A DNA stretch of 20,915 nucleotides, taken from contig PGYF01000010.1 of the NCBI GenBank assembly GCA_002839535.1, positions 6,729 through 27,643 on the forward strand, in the 5' to 3' direction. The translations under genes were made by a program, and so were the position numbers. Every line of letters starts with the position of its first letter. The stretch's first letter is position 1. Source of the stretch: Nitrospira bacterium HGW-Nitrospira-1. Its GTDB lineage: Bacteria; Nitrospirota; Thermodesulfovibrionia; Thermodesulfovibrionales; UBA6898. Of this stretch, positions 1 to 8,070 are shown piece by piece. The notes under the pieces were generated by a model that was not told where the DNA came from, did no database searches, and saw nothing but the letters and a program-made list of their open reading frames with translations.

Positions 1-2
1 TC

Positions 3-767
3 GGCTATGGAGGAATAGGCCTGCTTGATGATTACCTGAAGGTGATCAGAAAAAATCCGAAAGGCCTTCGTGCCTGGTATAAATTCGGCGCGCAGATAGC
101 GCTGGCGCTTATCATAGGCGTCGTGCTTTATGTAAACCCGAATGACCCTTTCAGGTCTGTCCTCAGCGTCCCGTTCTTCAAACGATGGCTCCTGGAACTC
201 GGCTGGTTCTATATACCCTTTTCAGTGCTGGTGATCGTCGGCTCTTCAAATGCCGTTAACCTGACCGACGGCATTGACGGACTTGCCATAGGACTTGTAG
301 GCGTCGCCTCTTTGGCAAATATGATACTGGTGTATATTTCAGGCAATGCAAAATTTGCCCAGTACCTCCAGGTCCTCTACCTGCAGGGCACAGGAGAACT
401 CACGGTCTTTTGCGGCGCGATGCTCGGGGCTTCTTTAGGTTTTCTCTGGTTTAACTCGTATCCTGCTGAAGTCTTTATGGGAGATGTGGGATCCTTGAGT
501 CTTGGCGGCGCGCTTGGGACTTTGGCTATTATAACAAAGCATGAGATCGTGCTTGCAATCGTAGGAGGCATCTTTGTTATCGAGACTTTCTCTGTAGTCT
601 TTCAGGTGGCTTCTTTCAAGTTGACAGGGAAGAGGATATTTAAAATGGCGCCGATACACCATCATTTTGAACTTAAAGGATGGCATGAATCAAAGGTCAT
701 CGTACGGTTCTGGATTGTCGGTATAATGCTTGCGTTATTGAGTCTTGCGACGCTGAAATTGAGGTGA
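3..767 (+). CDS. mraY: MraY, phospho-MurNAc-pentapeptide translocase (5' partial)
   Basis: MraY transfers phospho-MurNAc-pentapeptide from UDP to undecaprenyl phosphate in the inner membrane, making lipid I. The frame is open from the window edge, so the N-terminal third is missing; 254 residues are present, and the GTG at 42 is internal (V in DDYLKV), not a start. Family motifs are visible in order: GLLDDYLKV near the edge, NLTDGIDGLA, the acidic motif FMGDVGSLSLGG, and the C-terminal PIHHHFELKGW histidine cluster. Several hydrophobic membrane segments separate them. It ends in TGA at 765-767, three bases before the carboxypeptidase ATG, so the two genes are transcriptionally and probably translationally coupled. 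Identification is secure. Confidence 0.97.
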   Translation, partial: GYGGIGLLDDYLKVIRKNPKGLRAWYKFGAQIALALIIGVVLYVNPNDPFRSVLSVPFFKRWLLELGWFYIPFSVLVIVGSSNAVNLTDGIDGLAIGLVGVASLANMILVYISGNAKFAQYLQVLYLQGTGELTVFCGAMLGASLGFLWFNSYPAEVFMGDVGSLSLGGALGTLAIITKHEIVLAIVGGIFVIETFSVVFQVASFKLTGKRIFKMAPIHHHFELKGWHESKVIVRFWIVGIMLALLSLATLKLR

Positions 768-769
768 AT

Positions 770-1933
770 ATGAAACAGTTACGAGTTACTGGTTACGGGT
801 TACGAGTTAAAAATGCCAAAAGGTTAATTTTATTTTTGTCTTTACTTGTCACTTGTCACTTGTTGCTTGTTACTTCTGTTTCAGCCGAGGACATACAGTC
901 AAAGGCTGCTATGGTGATGGATGCGGCAACCGGAAGGGTGCTCTATGCCAAGAATCCTGAGTTGAGGCTGCTGCCTGCAAGCACCACCAAATTAATGACT
1001 GCCCTGGTGGTAATGGAAAAGGCGAATTTGACGGACGTTGTTACGGTGAGCCGGAGGGCTGCCGGGGCGCCGCCGACCAGGGCGGGTCTCAAGGCAGGCG
1101 ATAGAGTTACTATCGAGACGCTTTTGTATGCAGCGCTGATGAAATCAGCCAATGACGCCGCAGTCGCGCTTGCCGAGGCAGTAGCGGGTTCGGAAGAGGC
1201 ATTCGTTAAACTGATGAACAGGAAGGCCTTGGCGATAGGCGTAAATAACACTCATTTTATTAATGCCAACGGGCTGCCGGGGAAAGGACAGTACATAACG
1301 GCATATGACCTGTCAAAGATCATGCGGCATGCGATCAAGCATCCTGTGCTGAAGGAGATACTGGGCACCAGGATAACAGAGATTTCGACCGAGACCGGCA
1401 AGACAATGTTCATAAAGAATACCAATAAGCTTTTGTGGTCTGACGACGACCTTCTCGGAGGAAAAACCGGCTATACAAACCAGGCAAAACACTGCTTTGT
1501 CTGCGCCGGCGAGAAAGACAATGAGACCCTTATCGTAGCGCTGCTGGGCAGTCCGAGAAGGGACATGCTCTGGAGGGAAACTGAGGCGTTGATGGGGGTT
1601 GGATCAAAGGTGCTGAGTAATAACGAGGAGCCTGTTGTGTATTTGACCAGGGCAGACTATGACGCTGCGAATATGACGACAGCGGCATATACCAAAAAAA
1701 CAGCTGTAAGGGTTGCGAAAAAGAACTATAAGTACAAGAAGACGAAGAAGCAGGTTATCACGGCAGGGAAGAAAACAGCGAATAAAAAACAGGTTGTTAC
1801 GTCGAGCTCTAAAACAACAAAAAAGCAGCAGCAGTCGGCAGACTATAAAAAGAGTAAAAAAATCATTGCAAAGAGTAAAAACACAAAAAAGACGAACATG
1901 GCCAAAAAAGGTAATTATGACGATAAAGGATAA
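770..1933 (+). CDS. dacA: D-alanyl-D-alanine carboxypeptidase (PBP5/DacA family) with Lys-rich tail
   Basis: A serine-type DD-carboxypeptidase that removes the terminal D-Ala from peptidoglycan stem peptides in the periplasm. All three penicillin-binding motifs are present: STTK (residues 71-74), SAN (126-128) and KTG (232-234). ATG 770 is preferred over GTG 764 because GAGG (761-764) then sits at normal SD spacing. An N-terminal signal peptide ends with SVSA at about residue 39, and its hydrophobic core is encoded by a heptanucleotide repeat array (844-878). After the catalytic domain, roughly the last 75 residues are very rich in Lys, Thr, Gln and Ser instead of the usual PBP5 domain and amphipathic anchor; this tail might bind anionic wall polymer or DNA, but that is inference. 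The 3' end overlaps murD by 17 bases. A carboxypeptidase between mraY and murD is not the common dcw layout. Confidence 0.93.
   Translation: MKQLRVTGYGLRVKNAKRLILFLSLLVTCHLLLVTSVSAEDIQSKAAMVMDAATGRVLYAKNPELRLLPASTTKLMTALVVMEKANLTDVVTVSRRAAGAPPTRAGLKAGDRVTIETLLYAALMKSANDAAVALAEAVAGSEEAFVKLMNRKALAIGVNNTHFINANGLPGKGQYITAYDLSKIMRHAIKHPVLKEILGTRITEISTETGKTMFIKNTNKLLWSDDDLLGGKTGYTNQAKHCFVCAGEKDNETLIVALLGSPRRDMLWRETEALMGVGSKVLSNNEEPVVYLTRADYDAANMTTAAYTKKTAVRVAKKNYKYKKTKKQVITAGKKTANKKQVVTSSSKTTKKQQQSADYKKSKKIIAKSKNTKKTNMAKKGNYDDKG
778..878 (+). repeat. Inverted pair of heptanucleotide arrays inside dacA
   Basis: Five units of the type GTTACGA occupy 778-812. After a 31-base spacer, five units of the type ACTTGTC occupy 844-878. 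Read on the opposite strand, the second array gives units GTGACAA and GTAACAA, the same GTNACRR pattern as the first, so the element is a head-to-head pair. It is fully translated and forms the n-region and hydrophobic region of the signal peptide. Confidence 0.85.
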
Positions 1934-3437
1934 AAAAGTGACGGTTGTCGGCCTTGCGCGAAGCGGCGCAGGCGCTGCAAGACTTTTATCACTATTGGGG
2001 GCTGAGGTCACGGTTACCGATAAAAGGTCTGAGGGTGAACTAATTGATATGATCAAAGGTCTCCGACCTTCGGTGAGGCTTGCGCTTGGAGGTCATCCCG
2101 AAGAAGTTTTTACAAAGGCAGATCTGATTGTCGTCAGTCCCGGAGTGCCTCTGGAAATCTGGCCTATTGCCGCTGCAAGGGCAAAGGGCATACAGGTTAT
2201 CGGTGAACTGGAACTTGCGTATCGGATAATGCAGGGGTTAGGGGTTAGTGATCTGGGGTTAGTGAAAGACGCGGCTTTAATCCCCAATCCCCAATCCCCA
2301 ATCCCTTTTCTGGCGATTACAGGCAGCAACGGAAAATCCACGACAACGACCCTTCTGGATTATATGATGAAGAAGGCGGGCTTCAATACGGTTTTCGGCG
2401 GAAATATCGGGAATGCGCTGACAGAGGAGATCTACAAGATAGTAACGAGTAACGAGTTACGAGTAACAGGTAAAGGAGAAGACCTATCACCCATCACCCA
2501 TCACCCATCACCTGACTTTTTTGTTGTCGAGGTTTCCAGCTTTCAACTCGAGGCCATTGACGGCTTCAGGCCTCATATTGCCTCTCTACTCAATATTACC
2601 CCTGATCATTTGGACAGATACTATTCGATGGACGAATACCGCAATGCAAAGGCCAACATATACCGGAATCAGCAGAGCGGGGACTTTCTCGTGTTGAATG
2701 CCGACGACCCTGAGACGATGAGATTGTACGATTCAAGATTCAAGATTCAAGATTCAAGACTGCCTGAGGTATATTTCTTCAGCCGTGAGAAAGAAGTTAA
2801 TGGTATTTACTATAAAGATGGAATTATTTATTCCAATTTTATTAACCCTCAACTCTCAACTTATAACTCTCAACTTATTAATGCTGATGAAATCAGGATC
2901 AAGGGCGTCCATAACCTGGAGAATGCCATGGCAGCATCAGCCATGGCACTCCTTGCACACTGCCCTCTTGAGGCGGTCATACAGGGCATGAAGGAATTCG
3001 AGGGACTCGAGCACAGGCTTGAACCGGTAAGAGAGCTTGACGGGGTCACTTACATCAATGATTCCAAAGGCACCAACGTAGGCGCTGTAGTCAAGTCTAT
3101 CGAAAGCTTCCGGGAGCCGGTGGTGCTTATTGCAGGGGGCCGGGACAAGGCCGGTGATTTCTCTGTGCTTCGTGAACCGGTATCGCAAAAGGTCAAGGCA
3201 ATTCTCTTGATCGGAGAGGCCTCGTGCAAGATACAGGATGCGCTGGGAGATGTGACGGAGACGCACATGGCCAAAGATTTGGCAGAGGCGGTGACAATGT
3301 CCCGCCGCATGGCGAAAAAAGGAGACGTGGTGCTTTTGTCGCCGGCCTGCGCCAGTTTCGATATGTTCAGAGATTATGAAGACAGGGGAAGACAGTTTAA
3401 AAAAATCGTCATGGAGTTAAAGAACAATAATGCATAA
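1917..3437 (+). CDS. murD: MurD, UDP-MurNAc-L-Ala:D-Glu ligase with repeat-encoded insertions
   Basis: MurD adds D-glutamate to UDP-MurNAc-L-Ala in the cytoplasm, using ATP. The start is ATG 1917, with AAAGGT just upstream; the frame is open further upstream only because it shadows the Lys-rich tail of dacA. Visible signatures are the N-terminal nucleotide fold VTVVGLARSGAGAA, P-loop GSNGKST (136-142), GGNIGN, VEVSSFQLE, NITPDHLDRY, KGVHNLENAMAA, and the C-terminal INDSKGTN and AGGRDKAGD. At 506 residues it is about 50 longer than typical MurD (about 440-460). The excess maps to four heptanucleotide arrays, encoding residues about 107-130, 177-199, 273-282 and 310-322. These positions lie between core motifs, so the enzyme is probably active. 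It overlaps dacA upstream and ftsW downstream (8 bases). Confidence 0.97.
   Translation: MTIKDKKVTVVGLARSGAGAARLLSLLGAEVTVTDKRSEGELIDMIKGLRPSVRLALGGHPEEVFTKADLIVVSPGVPLEIWPIAAARAKGIQVIGELELAYRIMQGLGVSDLGLVKDAALIPNPQSPIPFLAITGSNGKSTTTTLLDYMMKKAGFNTVFGGNIGNALTEEIYKIVTSNELRVTGKGEDLSPITHHPSPDFFVVEVSSFQLEAIDGFRPHIASLLNITPDHLDRYYSMDEYRNAKANIYRNQQSGDFLVLNADDPETMRLYDSRFKIQDSRLPEVYFFSREKEVNGIYYKDGIIYSNFINPQLSTYNSQLINADEIRIKGVHNLENAMAASAMALLAHCPLEAVIQGMKEFEGLEHRLEPVRELDGVTYINDSKGTNVGAVVKSIESFREPVVLIAGGRDKAGDFSVLREPVSQKVKAILLIGEASCKIQDALGDVTETHMAKDLAEAVTMSRRMAKKGDVVLLSPACASFDMFRDYEDRGRQFKKIVMELKNNNA
2234..2306 (+). repeat. Inverted pair of heptanucleotide arrays, murD island A
   Basis: GGGGTTA units occur at 2234-2240, 2241-2247 and 2255-2261. 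After a short spacer come four AATCCCC-type units (2279-2306, the last ending in T). The second array reads GATTGGG on the other strand, resembling GTTAGGG in the first. The translated insert (about residues 107-130) lies just before the MurD P-loop. Confidence 0.85.
2442..2513 (+). repeat. Inverted pair of heptanucleotide arrays, murD island B
   Basis: Five units of GTAACGA type (2442-2476) and a 9-base spacer are followed by four ATCACCC-type units (2486-2513), which read GTGATGG on the opposite strand. This is the clearest example of the head-to-head architecture. It encodes MurD residues about 177-199, between GGNIGN and VEVSSFQLE. Confidence 0.9.
2732..2759 (+). repeat. Heptanucleotide array, murD island C
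   Basis: Four perfect tandem copies of TTCAAGA, translated as part of MurD residues about 273-282. No inverted partner array is obvious nearby. Confidence 0.9.
2848..2875 (+). repeat. Heptanucleotide array, murD island D
   Basis: Four tandem units: CTCAACT at 2848-2854, 2855-2861 and 2869-2875, with a diverged TATAACT at 2862-2868. It encodes MurD residues about 310-322, just before the KGVHNLENA motif. Confidence 0.85.
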
Positions 3438-4638
3438 CCATATATCAGGGATGAACCTGTCTGTTGACAGGACCTATGACAAGGCGCTGCTTTTCATCAT
3501 GCTGCTGATGCTGGCATTTGGGGCCCTTATGATATACAGCTCAACTGCCGTGATTACCCCGCTCCTTGAAAAGAAAAAGATAACGGAATTCTATTATTTC
3601 AAAAGACATCTCTTTACCATGGCGCTGGGAACCGCAGCCATGCTTATCGTTTACAGACTGAAAACATCTTTTTTAAAAAAAATATCCGCGCCGCTGCTGG
3701 TATTTTCTTTCTGTCTCCTTCTCCTCGTCTTTCTCCCATATATCGGCGTAACAGCAGGCGGGGCGAGGAGATGGATAAGATTATGGCCGACAACCTTCCA
3801 GCCATCGGAACTTGTGAAACTCGCCATGGTCATCTTCCTTGCAAAATATATGTCGGCTGCTGATTACAGCACAGAACATTACAGCTCTTTTGTAAAGCCG
3901 GTGCTTATCATGGCGCTTTTTCAGGCTGCCTTCCTTAAACAGCCTGACTTTGGCGCAACAATGAGCCTCGGCCTGCTGACCTTCGGAATGCTCTTCATTT
4001 CCGGGATGAGGCTCAGATATCTCGCATCTGTTTCAGCGCTTGCGATACCAATCATCTATAAGCTTGTCATGGAGCCGTATCGTCTCAGGAGGATCACCTC
4101 CTTCCTTGATCCGTGGAAAGACCCCCAAGGCAGCGGTTTTCAGCTCATACAGTCTTTTATCTCAATAGGGAGCGGAGGGATCACCGGCCTGGGGCTCGGC
4201 GAATCAAAACAGAAATTATCATTCCTGCCTGCCTCGCATACAGACTTTATCTTCTGCCTTGTTGGAGAGGAACTCGGATTGATCGGCGCTGCGCTTGTCA
4301 TAGCGCTTTTCCTGATTCTGTTCCTCAGGGGTATTACGATAGCAAACAGGAGAAAGGACAGCTTCTCTTATTACCTGGCTTATGGTCTGACTATGATGAT
4401 TTCAATGCAGGCGATGATAAACTTTGCTGTTGTTACAGGGATGGTTCCTACAAAAGGCCTCCCACTGCCGTTTATGAGTTACGGGGGCTCTGCCTTATTG
4501 GTAAATATGGCGGCCATAGGATTGCTCCTGAGGATATCAAAGGGAGATGACGACGTGCCTGCGGAAGACAACAGCAATATCATGGCAAAAAAAATTGCGA
4601 GAAGAAATATTTATAACAGGAAGGGGCACAGCCGTTGA
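3430..4638 (+). CDS. ftsW: FtsW, SEDS-family peptidoglycan glycosyltransferase
   Basis: FtsW polymerises lipid II at the division septum together with a class B PBP. The 402-residue polytopic membrane protein shows SEDS motifs: GGARRWIRL (110-118), PSELVKLAMVIFLAKY (125-140), KQPDFGA (170-176), HTDFIFCLVGEELG (270-283) and KGLPLPFMSYGGSAL near the C-terminus. Asp272 in HTDFIF matches the Asp required for polymerase activity in SEDS proteins. About ten hydrophobic segments are apparent. ATG 3430 overlaps the murD end by 8 bases, with GGAG at 3414-3417 a little far upstream; ATG 3451 is an alternative start with its AGGG directly adjacent. The TGA overlaps the murG TTG start. Identification as FtsW rather than RodA rests on the dcw context as well as sequence. 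Confidence 0.95.
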   Translation: MHNHISGMNLSVDRTYDKALLFIMLLMLAFGALMIYSSTAVITPLLEKKKITEFYYFKRHLFTMALGTAAMLIVYRLKTSFLKKISAPLLVFSFCLLLLVFLPYIGVTAGGARRWIRLWPTTFQPSELVKLAMVIFLAKYMSAADYSTEHYSSFVKPVLIMALFQAAFLKQPDFGATMSLGLLTFGMLFISGMRLRYLASVSALAIPIIYKLVMEPYRLRRITSFLDPWKDPQGSGFQLIQSFISIGSGGITGLGLGESKQKLSFLPASHTDFIFCLVGEELGLIGAALVIALFLILFLRGITIANRRKDSFSYYLAYGLTMMISMQAMINFAVVTGMVPTKGLPLPFMSYGGSALLVNMAAIGLLLRISKGDDDVPAEDNSNIMAKKIARRNIYNRKGHSR

Positions 4639-5762
4639 AGGTGATAATAGCAGGAGGAGGCACTGGAGGTCATCTTTTCCCCGGACTTGCCCTGGCAGAG
4701 GAGTTCAGGAAGAGAGACCAAAGCGCCGAGGTTGTCTTTGTTGGAACAGAGCACGGGATCGAGGCAAAGGTGATCCCGCGGGAAGGCTATCCGCTCAGGT
4801 TTGTAAGGGCAGAGGGTATTGTGGGAAAGTCGTTTATCAGGAAGGTAAAGGCGATGGCCAAGGTATTCCTCTCAGCCATAGATTCATACCGTATACTGAA
4901 GGCAGTCATGCCGGATATGGTGATCGGCGTCGGCGGATATGCCTCAGGCGCTGTCGTGCTGATCGCGCATATGAAATCCGTACCGACCATGATCCATGAA
5001 CAGAATTCCGTCCCCGGGATGGCCAACAGGATACTGGGCAGATTTGCAGACCATATCTGCGTGACCTACCAGGAAAGCCTCTCTGTCTTTCCTTCAGGGA
5101 AGACGTTTCTTACTGGAAACCCTATACGGGCAAAGATACTGAGGGGAGAGCGTGAGGCTGCCCGGAGGCTTTTTTCTCTTGAAAAAGATATGTTTACAGT
5201 ATTCGTGTTCGGAGGAAGTTCAGGCGCCGCGTCGATCAACAGGACTATGGTTGACGCATTAAACCACCTTGGAGATTACAGGACAAAGATCCAGTTTCTC
5301 CACCAGACAGGGGAGAAGGATTATAAGGGTGTTCGCGAGGCTTACAGAAAGTCAGGGTTTAAAGGGACTGCAGCGCCTTTTATCTTTCAGATGGCTGAAG
5401 CATATGCAGCAGCCGACATGGTCATTTCACGGGCAGGGGCAACAACGCTTGCAGAGATTACGGCCCTGGGCAAGCCGGCTTTGCTGGTACCTTATCCGTA
5501 TTCAGCAGGACGACATCAGGAATTTAATGCGATAAAACTCAGAGAGATGGGCGCCGCCTTTGTGGTTTTTGACCATGAAATGAACGGGGAAGTGGTTGCA
5601 ACGCATATTCGCAAGATGTTTGAAGGTGAGTCGATACGACAGGAAATGCAGAGGTCAAGCAGGGGGCTCGGAAGACCTGACGCCTGCGGCAGGATCGTTG
5701 ATATAGCGCTGAACCTTATAAAGAACCATCCTGTCAAAAAGCAACGGAAAAAAGGTGATTGA
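4635..5762 (+). CDS. murG: MurG, lipid II synthase (GlcNAc transferase)
   Basis: MurG transfers GlcNAc from UDP-GlcNAc to lipid I on the cytoplasmic face of the membrane, giving lipid II. It is 375 residues long with both GT-B halves: GGGTGGH (7-13), GVGGYASG (98-105) and HEQNSVPG (121-128) in the N-terminal half; GGSSGA (193-198), the nucleotide-sugar motif SRAGATTLAEI (265-275) and PYPYSAGRHQEFNA (286-299) in the C-terminal half. The start is TTG 4635, in a 4-base TTGA overlap with the ftsW stop and with AGGAAGGGG upstream; no ATG or GTG upstream of the GGGTGGH motif fits the MurG N-terminus better. The last residues are Lys/Arg-rich. murC follows after two bases. Confidence 0.96.
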   Translation: MKVIIAGGGTGGHLFPGLALAEEFRKRDQSAEVVFVGTEHGIEAKVIPREGYPLRFVRAEGIVGKSFIRKVKAMAKVFLSAIDSYRILKAVMPDMVIGVGGYASGAVVLIAHMKSVPTMIHEQNSVPGMANRILGRFADHICVTYQESLSVFPSGKTFLTGNPIRAKILRGEREAARRLFSLEKDMFTVFVFGGSSGAASINRTMVDALNHLGDYRTKIQFLHQTGEKDYKGVREAYRKSGFKGTAAPFIFQMAEAYAAADMVISRAGATTLAEITALGKPALLVPYPYSAGRHQEFNAIKLREMGAAFVVFDHEMNGEVVATHIRKMFEGESIRQEMQRSSRGLGRPDACGRIVDIALNLIKNHPVKKQRKKGD

Positions 5763-5764
5763 AT

Positions 5765-7150
5765 ATGTTTGAAAAATACCGGGTGATACATTTTGTAGGG
5801 ATAGGCGGCATCGGGATGTCCGGCATAGCCGAGGTGCTTTTTAACCTGGGGTACGAGGTTAAAGGCTCTGATCTTAGGGAGACGGAAACTACCAAAAGAC
5901 TCGGGGCCATGGGCATAAAGGTCTATATCGGTCATAGGGCTGAGAATATAGGGACTGCTCATGTTGTGGTTATTTCATCAGCGGTGTCGGATGATAACCC
6001 CGAGGTGGTTGAGGCTTCGATACATTCCGTGCCGGTCATCCCGCGTGCGGAAATGCTTGCCGAGCTTGGGCGACTGAAGTACAGCATACTGGTTGCCGGA
6101 GCGCACGGCAAGACAACGACAACTTCCCTGATATCAACTGTGCTGGGCAAGGGGGGATTTGACCCTACCAGCATTATCGGAGGCAGGCTCAAAGGCATAG
6201 GAAGCAATGCAAAACTCGGGGAAGGACAGTTCCTGGTGGCTGAGGCTGATGAGAGCGACGGCTCATTCCTGAAGCTTTCGCCTACGCTTGCAGTTGTAAC
6301 GAATATCGACAGGGAACATATGGATTATTTTAAAGATATGAAAAGCCTGAAACACGCTTTTTTATCGTTCATAAACAAAATACCGTTTTACGGGGTTGCC
6401 TTTGTCTGCTGGGAAAACGAGACGCTCAGGGAACTCATACCGTCAATCCACAGGAGGTTTATCACCTATGGGCTTTCCGATGAGACTGATATCCATGCGG
6501 CGAATATCGAAAGAGGCTTTATGACGACGAGCTTTGATGTTATCTATAAAAAAGACCTGATCGGAAGATTTTCCCTGCCCATGCCGGGTATCCATAATGT
6601 GCTCAATGCGCTTGCCTGTATCGGTGTTGCTCGGGAACTGAAGATGGATGTTCAAGCGATTAGCGAGGCCTTGAAATCCTTCAGCGGCATACAGAGGAGA
6701 TTTGAATTCAAGGGAGAGGCGCGTGGGATAAAGGTCTATGATGATTATGGTCATCATCCAACCGAGATAATGGCCACACTTGCTGCGGGCAGAGAGAACA
6801 GGAAATATTTGAAAAAGAAAGGCAGGCTTTTTGTTATCTTTCAGCCCCACCGGTATACAAGGACCGCTGATCTGATGGATGAGTTTGCCGGGTCTTTCGG
6901 AGATGCCGATATATTAGTGCTGCTCGATATATACCCTGCGGGAGAAAAGCCGATCGAAGGCATAACTTCGGATGTTCTTGCTGAAAAGATCGAACTGGAA
7001 AAACACTGTGAGGTTGTTAGAACCGATAAAGAAGGCGCTGTAGAGTATGTTGTCTCAGAAATGAAAAAAGGCGATATCCTGCTGACCCTTGGCGCCGGAG
7101 ACGTCTGGAGGCTCGGAGAAACAGCACTGGAGAGGCTGTATGCTGATTAG
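5765..7150 (+). CDS. murC: MurC, UDP-MurNAc:L-Ala ligase
   Basis: MurC attaches L-alanine to UDP-MurNAc, the first step of stem peptide assembly. ATG 5765 is chosen over the TTG at 5759 because GGTGA (5754-5758) gives good SD spacing; this yields 461 residues, a normal MurC length. Motifs are the dinucleotide-like fold VGIGGIGMSG (11-20), P-loop GAHGKTTTT (112-120), EADESDGSF (160-168), TNIDREHMDY (179-188), GIHNVLNALA, DDYGHHPTE and the C-terminal FQPHRYTRT. These are the standard N-terminal UMAG-binding, central ATPase and C-terminal ligase domains. The 3' end overlaps murB by 11 bases. Confidence 0.97.
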   Translation: MFEKYRVIHFVGIGGIGMSGIAEVLFNLGYEVKGSDLRETETTKRLGAMGIKVYIGHRAENIGTAHVVVISSAVSDDNPEVVEASIHSVPVIPRAEMLAELGRLKYSILVAGAHGKTTTTSLISTVLGKGGFDPTSIIGGRLKGIGSNAKLGEGQFLVAEADESDGSFLKLSPTLAVVTNIDREHMDYFKDMKSLKHAFLSFINKIPFYGVAFVCWENETLRELIPSIHRRFITYGLSDETDIHAANIERGFMTTSFDVIYKKDLIGRFSLPMPGIHNVLNALACIGVARELKMDVQAISEALKSFSGIQRRFEFKGEARGIKVYDDYGHHPTEIMATLAAGRENRKYLKKKGRLFVIFQPHRYTRTADLMDEFAGSFGDADILVLLDIYPAGEKPIEGITSDVLAEKIELEKHCEVVRTDKEGAVEYVVSEMKKGDILLTLGAGDVWRLGETALERLYAD

Positions 7151-8066
7151 CCGGAGGGAATGGGAAGATGCCCTTGGCGGGATATACCGCGGGGATGCGG
7201 AGTTCGGAGCGCCGATGAAAAATCATACGAGTCTGGCTGTCGGCGGGCCTGCAGACGTGCTTCTGAGCCCTGCCGACCCTGTGTCGCTGAAGAATGTCAT
7301 GCTGCTGTTGCAGAAGAAAAATATATTGTTTCTGCCCCTTGGCGGGGGAACGAATGTCCTTGTCAGAGATGGCGGGATTGAGGGGGCTGTAATCAATTTC
7401 AAGGCGTTCAGGATGATGCAGGTGATACACGACGAAGGCAATTATGCCGGTCTTTTTGTTGAAGCCGGGGCGCCCCTGCAGATGCTCGTGAACTTCTGTA
7501 AAGAAAAGGGATACGCGGGCATTGAAGGTTTGACAGGCATACCGGGAACATTCGGCGGCGCCATATGCGGAAATGCGGGTTCATACGGGTGCGAGATCAG
7601 GGATGTGATCCAATCAGTGGTGATCATGTCCGGAGACGGCAAAATAGACAGGTTTGACGCCGAAGACCTCGGTTTCGGATACAGGAGATCAGCGATAAAG
7701 CCCACAGATATTGTCCTGAACGCAAATATTATTTTACGGAAAGACGATAAAGATGCGGTTGAGGAACGTGTGCAGAAATATCTTGCAGAGAAAATGAAGA
7801 CCCAGCCGATCTCTGCCAGATCTGCAGGGTGCGTCTTTAAAAATCCGGAGGGCATGTCGGCCGGAAAGCTGATTGACGAAGCCGGCTGCAAGGGCATGAA
7901 GATCGGCGGAATTGAGGTCAGCGGCGTCCATGCGAATTTTTTCATAAACAGCGGCAACGGCAGGGCAGCGGATTATATAAGCCTTATGCATGAAGTGTCT
8001 TTGATTGTAGAGAAAAAATGCGGTATTGTCCTTGAGCCTGAAATAAGAGTGGTCGGCAGGGAATGA
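7140..8066 (+). CDS. murB: MurB, UDP-N-acetylenolpyruvoylglucosamine reductase (short type II form)
   Basis: MurB is the FAD enzyme that reduces UDP-GlcNAc-enolpyruvate to UDP-MurNAc with NADPH. ATG 7140 (GGAG upstream, overlapping the murC end) gives 308 residues; an upstream extension in the same frame would only shadow murC. Motifs are NHTSLAVGGPA (28-38), FAD site LGGGTNVLV (67-75), GIPGTFGGAICGNAGSYG (133-150), the substrate Arg region FGYRRSA (179-185), SAGCVFKNP (228-236) and LEPEIR (298-303) with the conserved Glu. The length, with no long insertion, fits type II MurB. The residue aligned with the proton-donating Ser of E. coli MurB is Cys231 here, a substitution also known in other MurB proteins. 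Four bases separate it from ddl. Confidence 0.96.
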   Translation: MLISRREWEDALGGIYRGDAEFGAPMKNHTSLAVGGPADVLLSPADPVSLKNVMLLLQKKNILFLPLGGGTNVLVRDGGIEGAVINFKAFRMMQVIHDEGNYAGLFVEAGAPLQMLVNFCKEKGYAGIEGLTGIPGTFGGAICGNAGSYGCEIRDVIQSVVIMSGDGKIDRFDAEDLGFGYRRSAIKPTDIVLNANIILRKDDKDAVEERVQKYLAEKMKTQPISARSAGCVFKNPEGMSAGKLIDEAGCKGMKIGGIEVSGVHANFFINSGNGRAADYISLMHEVSLIVEKKCGIVLEPEIRVVGRE

Positions 8067-8070
8067 ATAT

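Noticed and set aside
1713..1916. In-frame upstream extension of murD with a very basic translation
   Set aside because: It is the +1 shadow of the A-rich Lys tail of dacA; ATG 1917 has a good SD and matches the normal MurD N-terminus.
2234..2875. murD repeats considered as a CRISPR-like array
   Set aside because: Units are 7 bp, directly adjacent, without spacers of constant length, and they are translated inside murD; no cas genes are present.
4113..4550. 145-codon + strand frame inside ftsW
   Set aside because: Shadow of ftsW; the composition is Arg/Cys-rich and no family is recognised.
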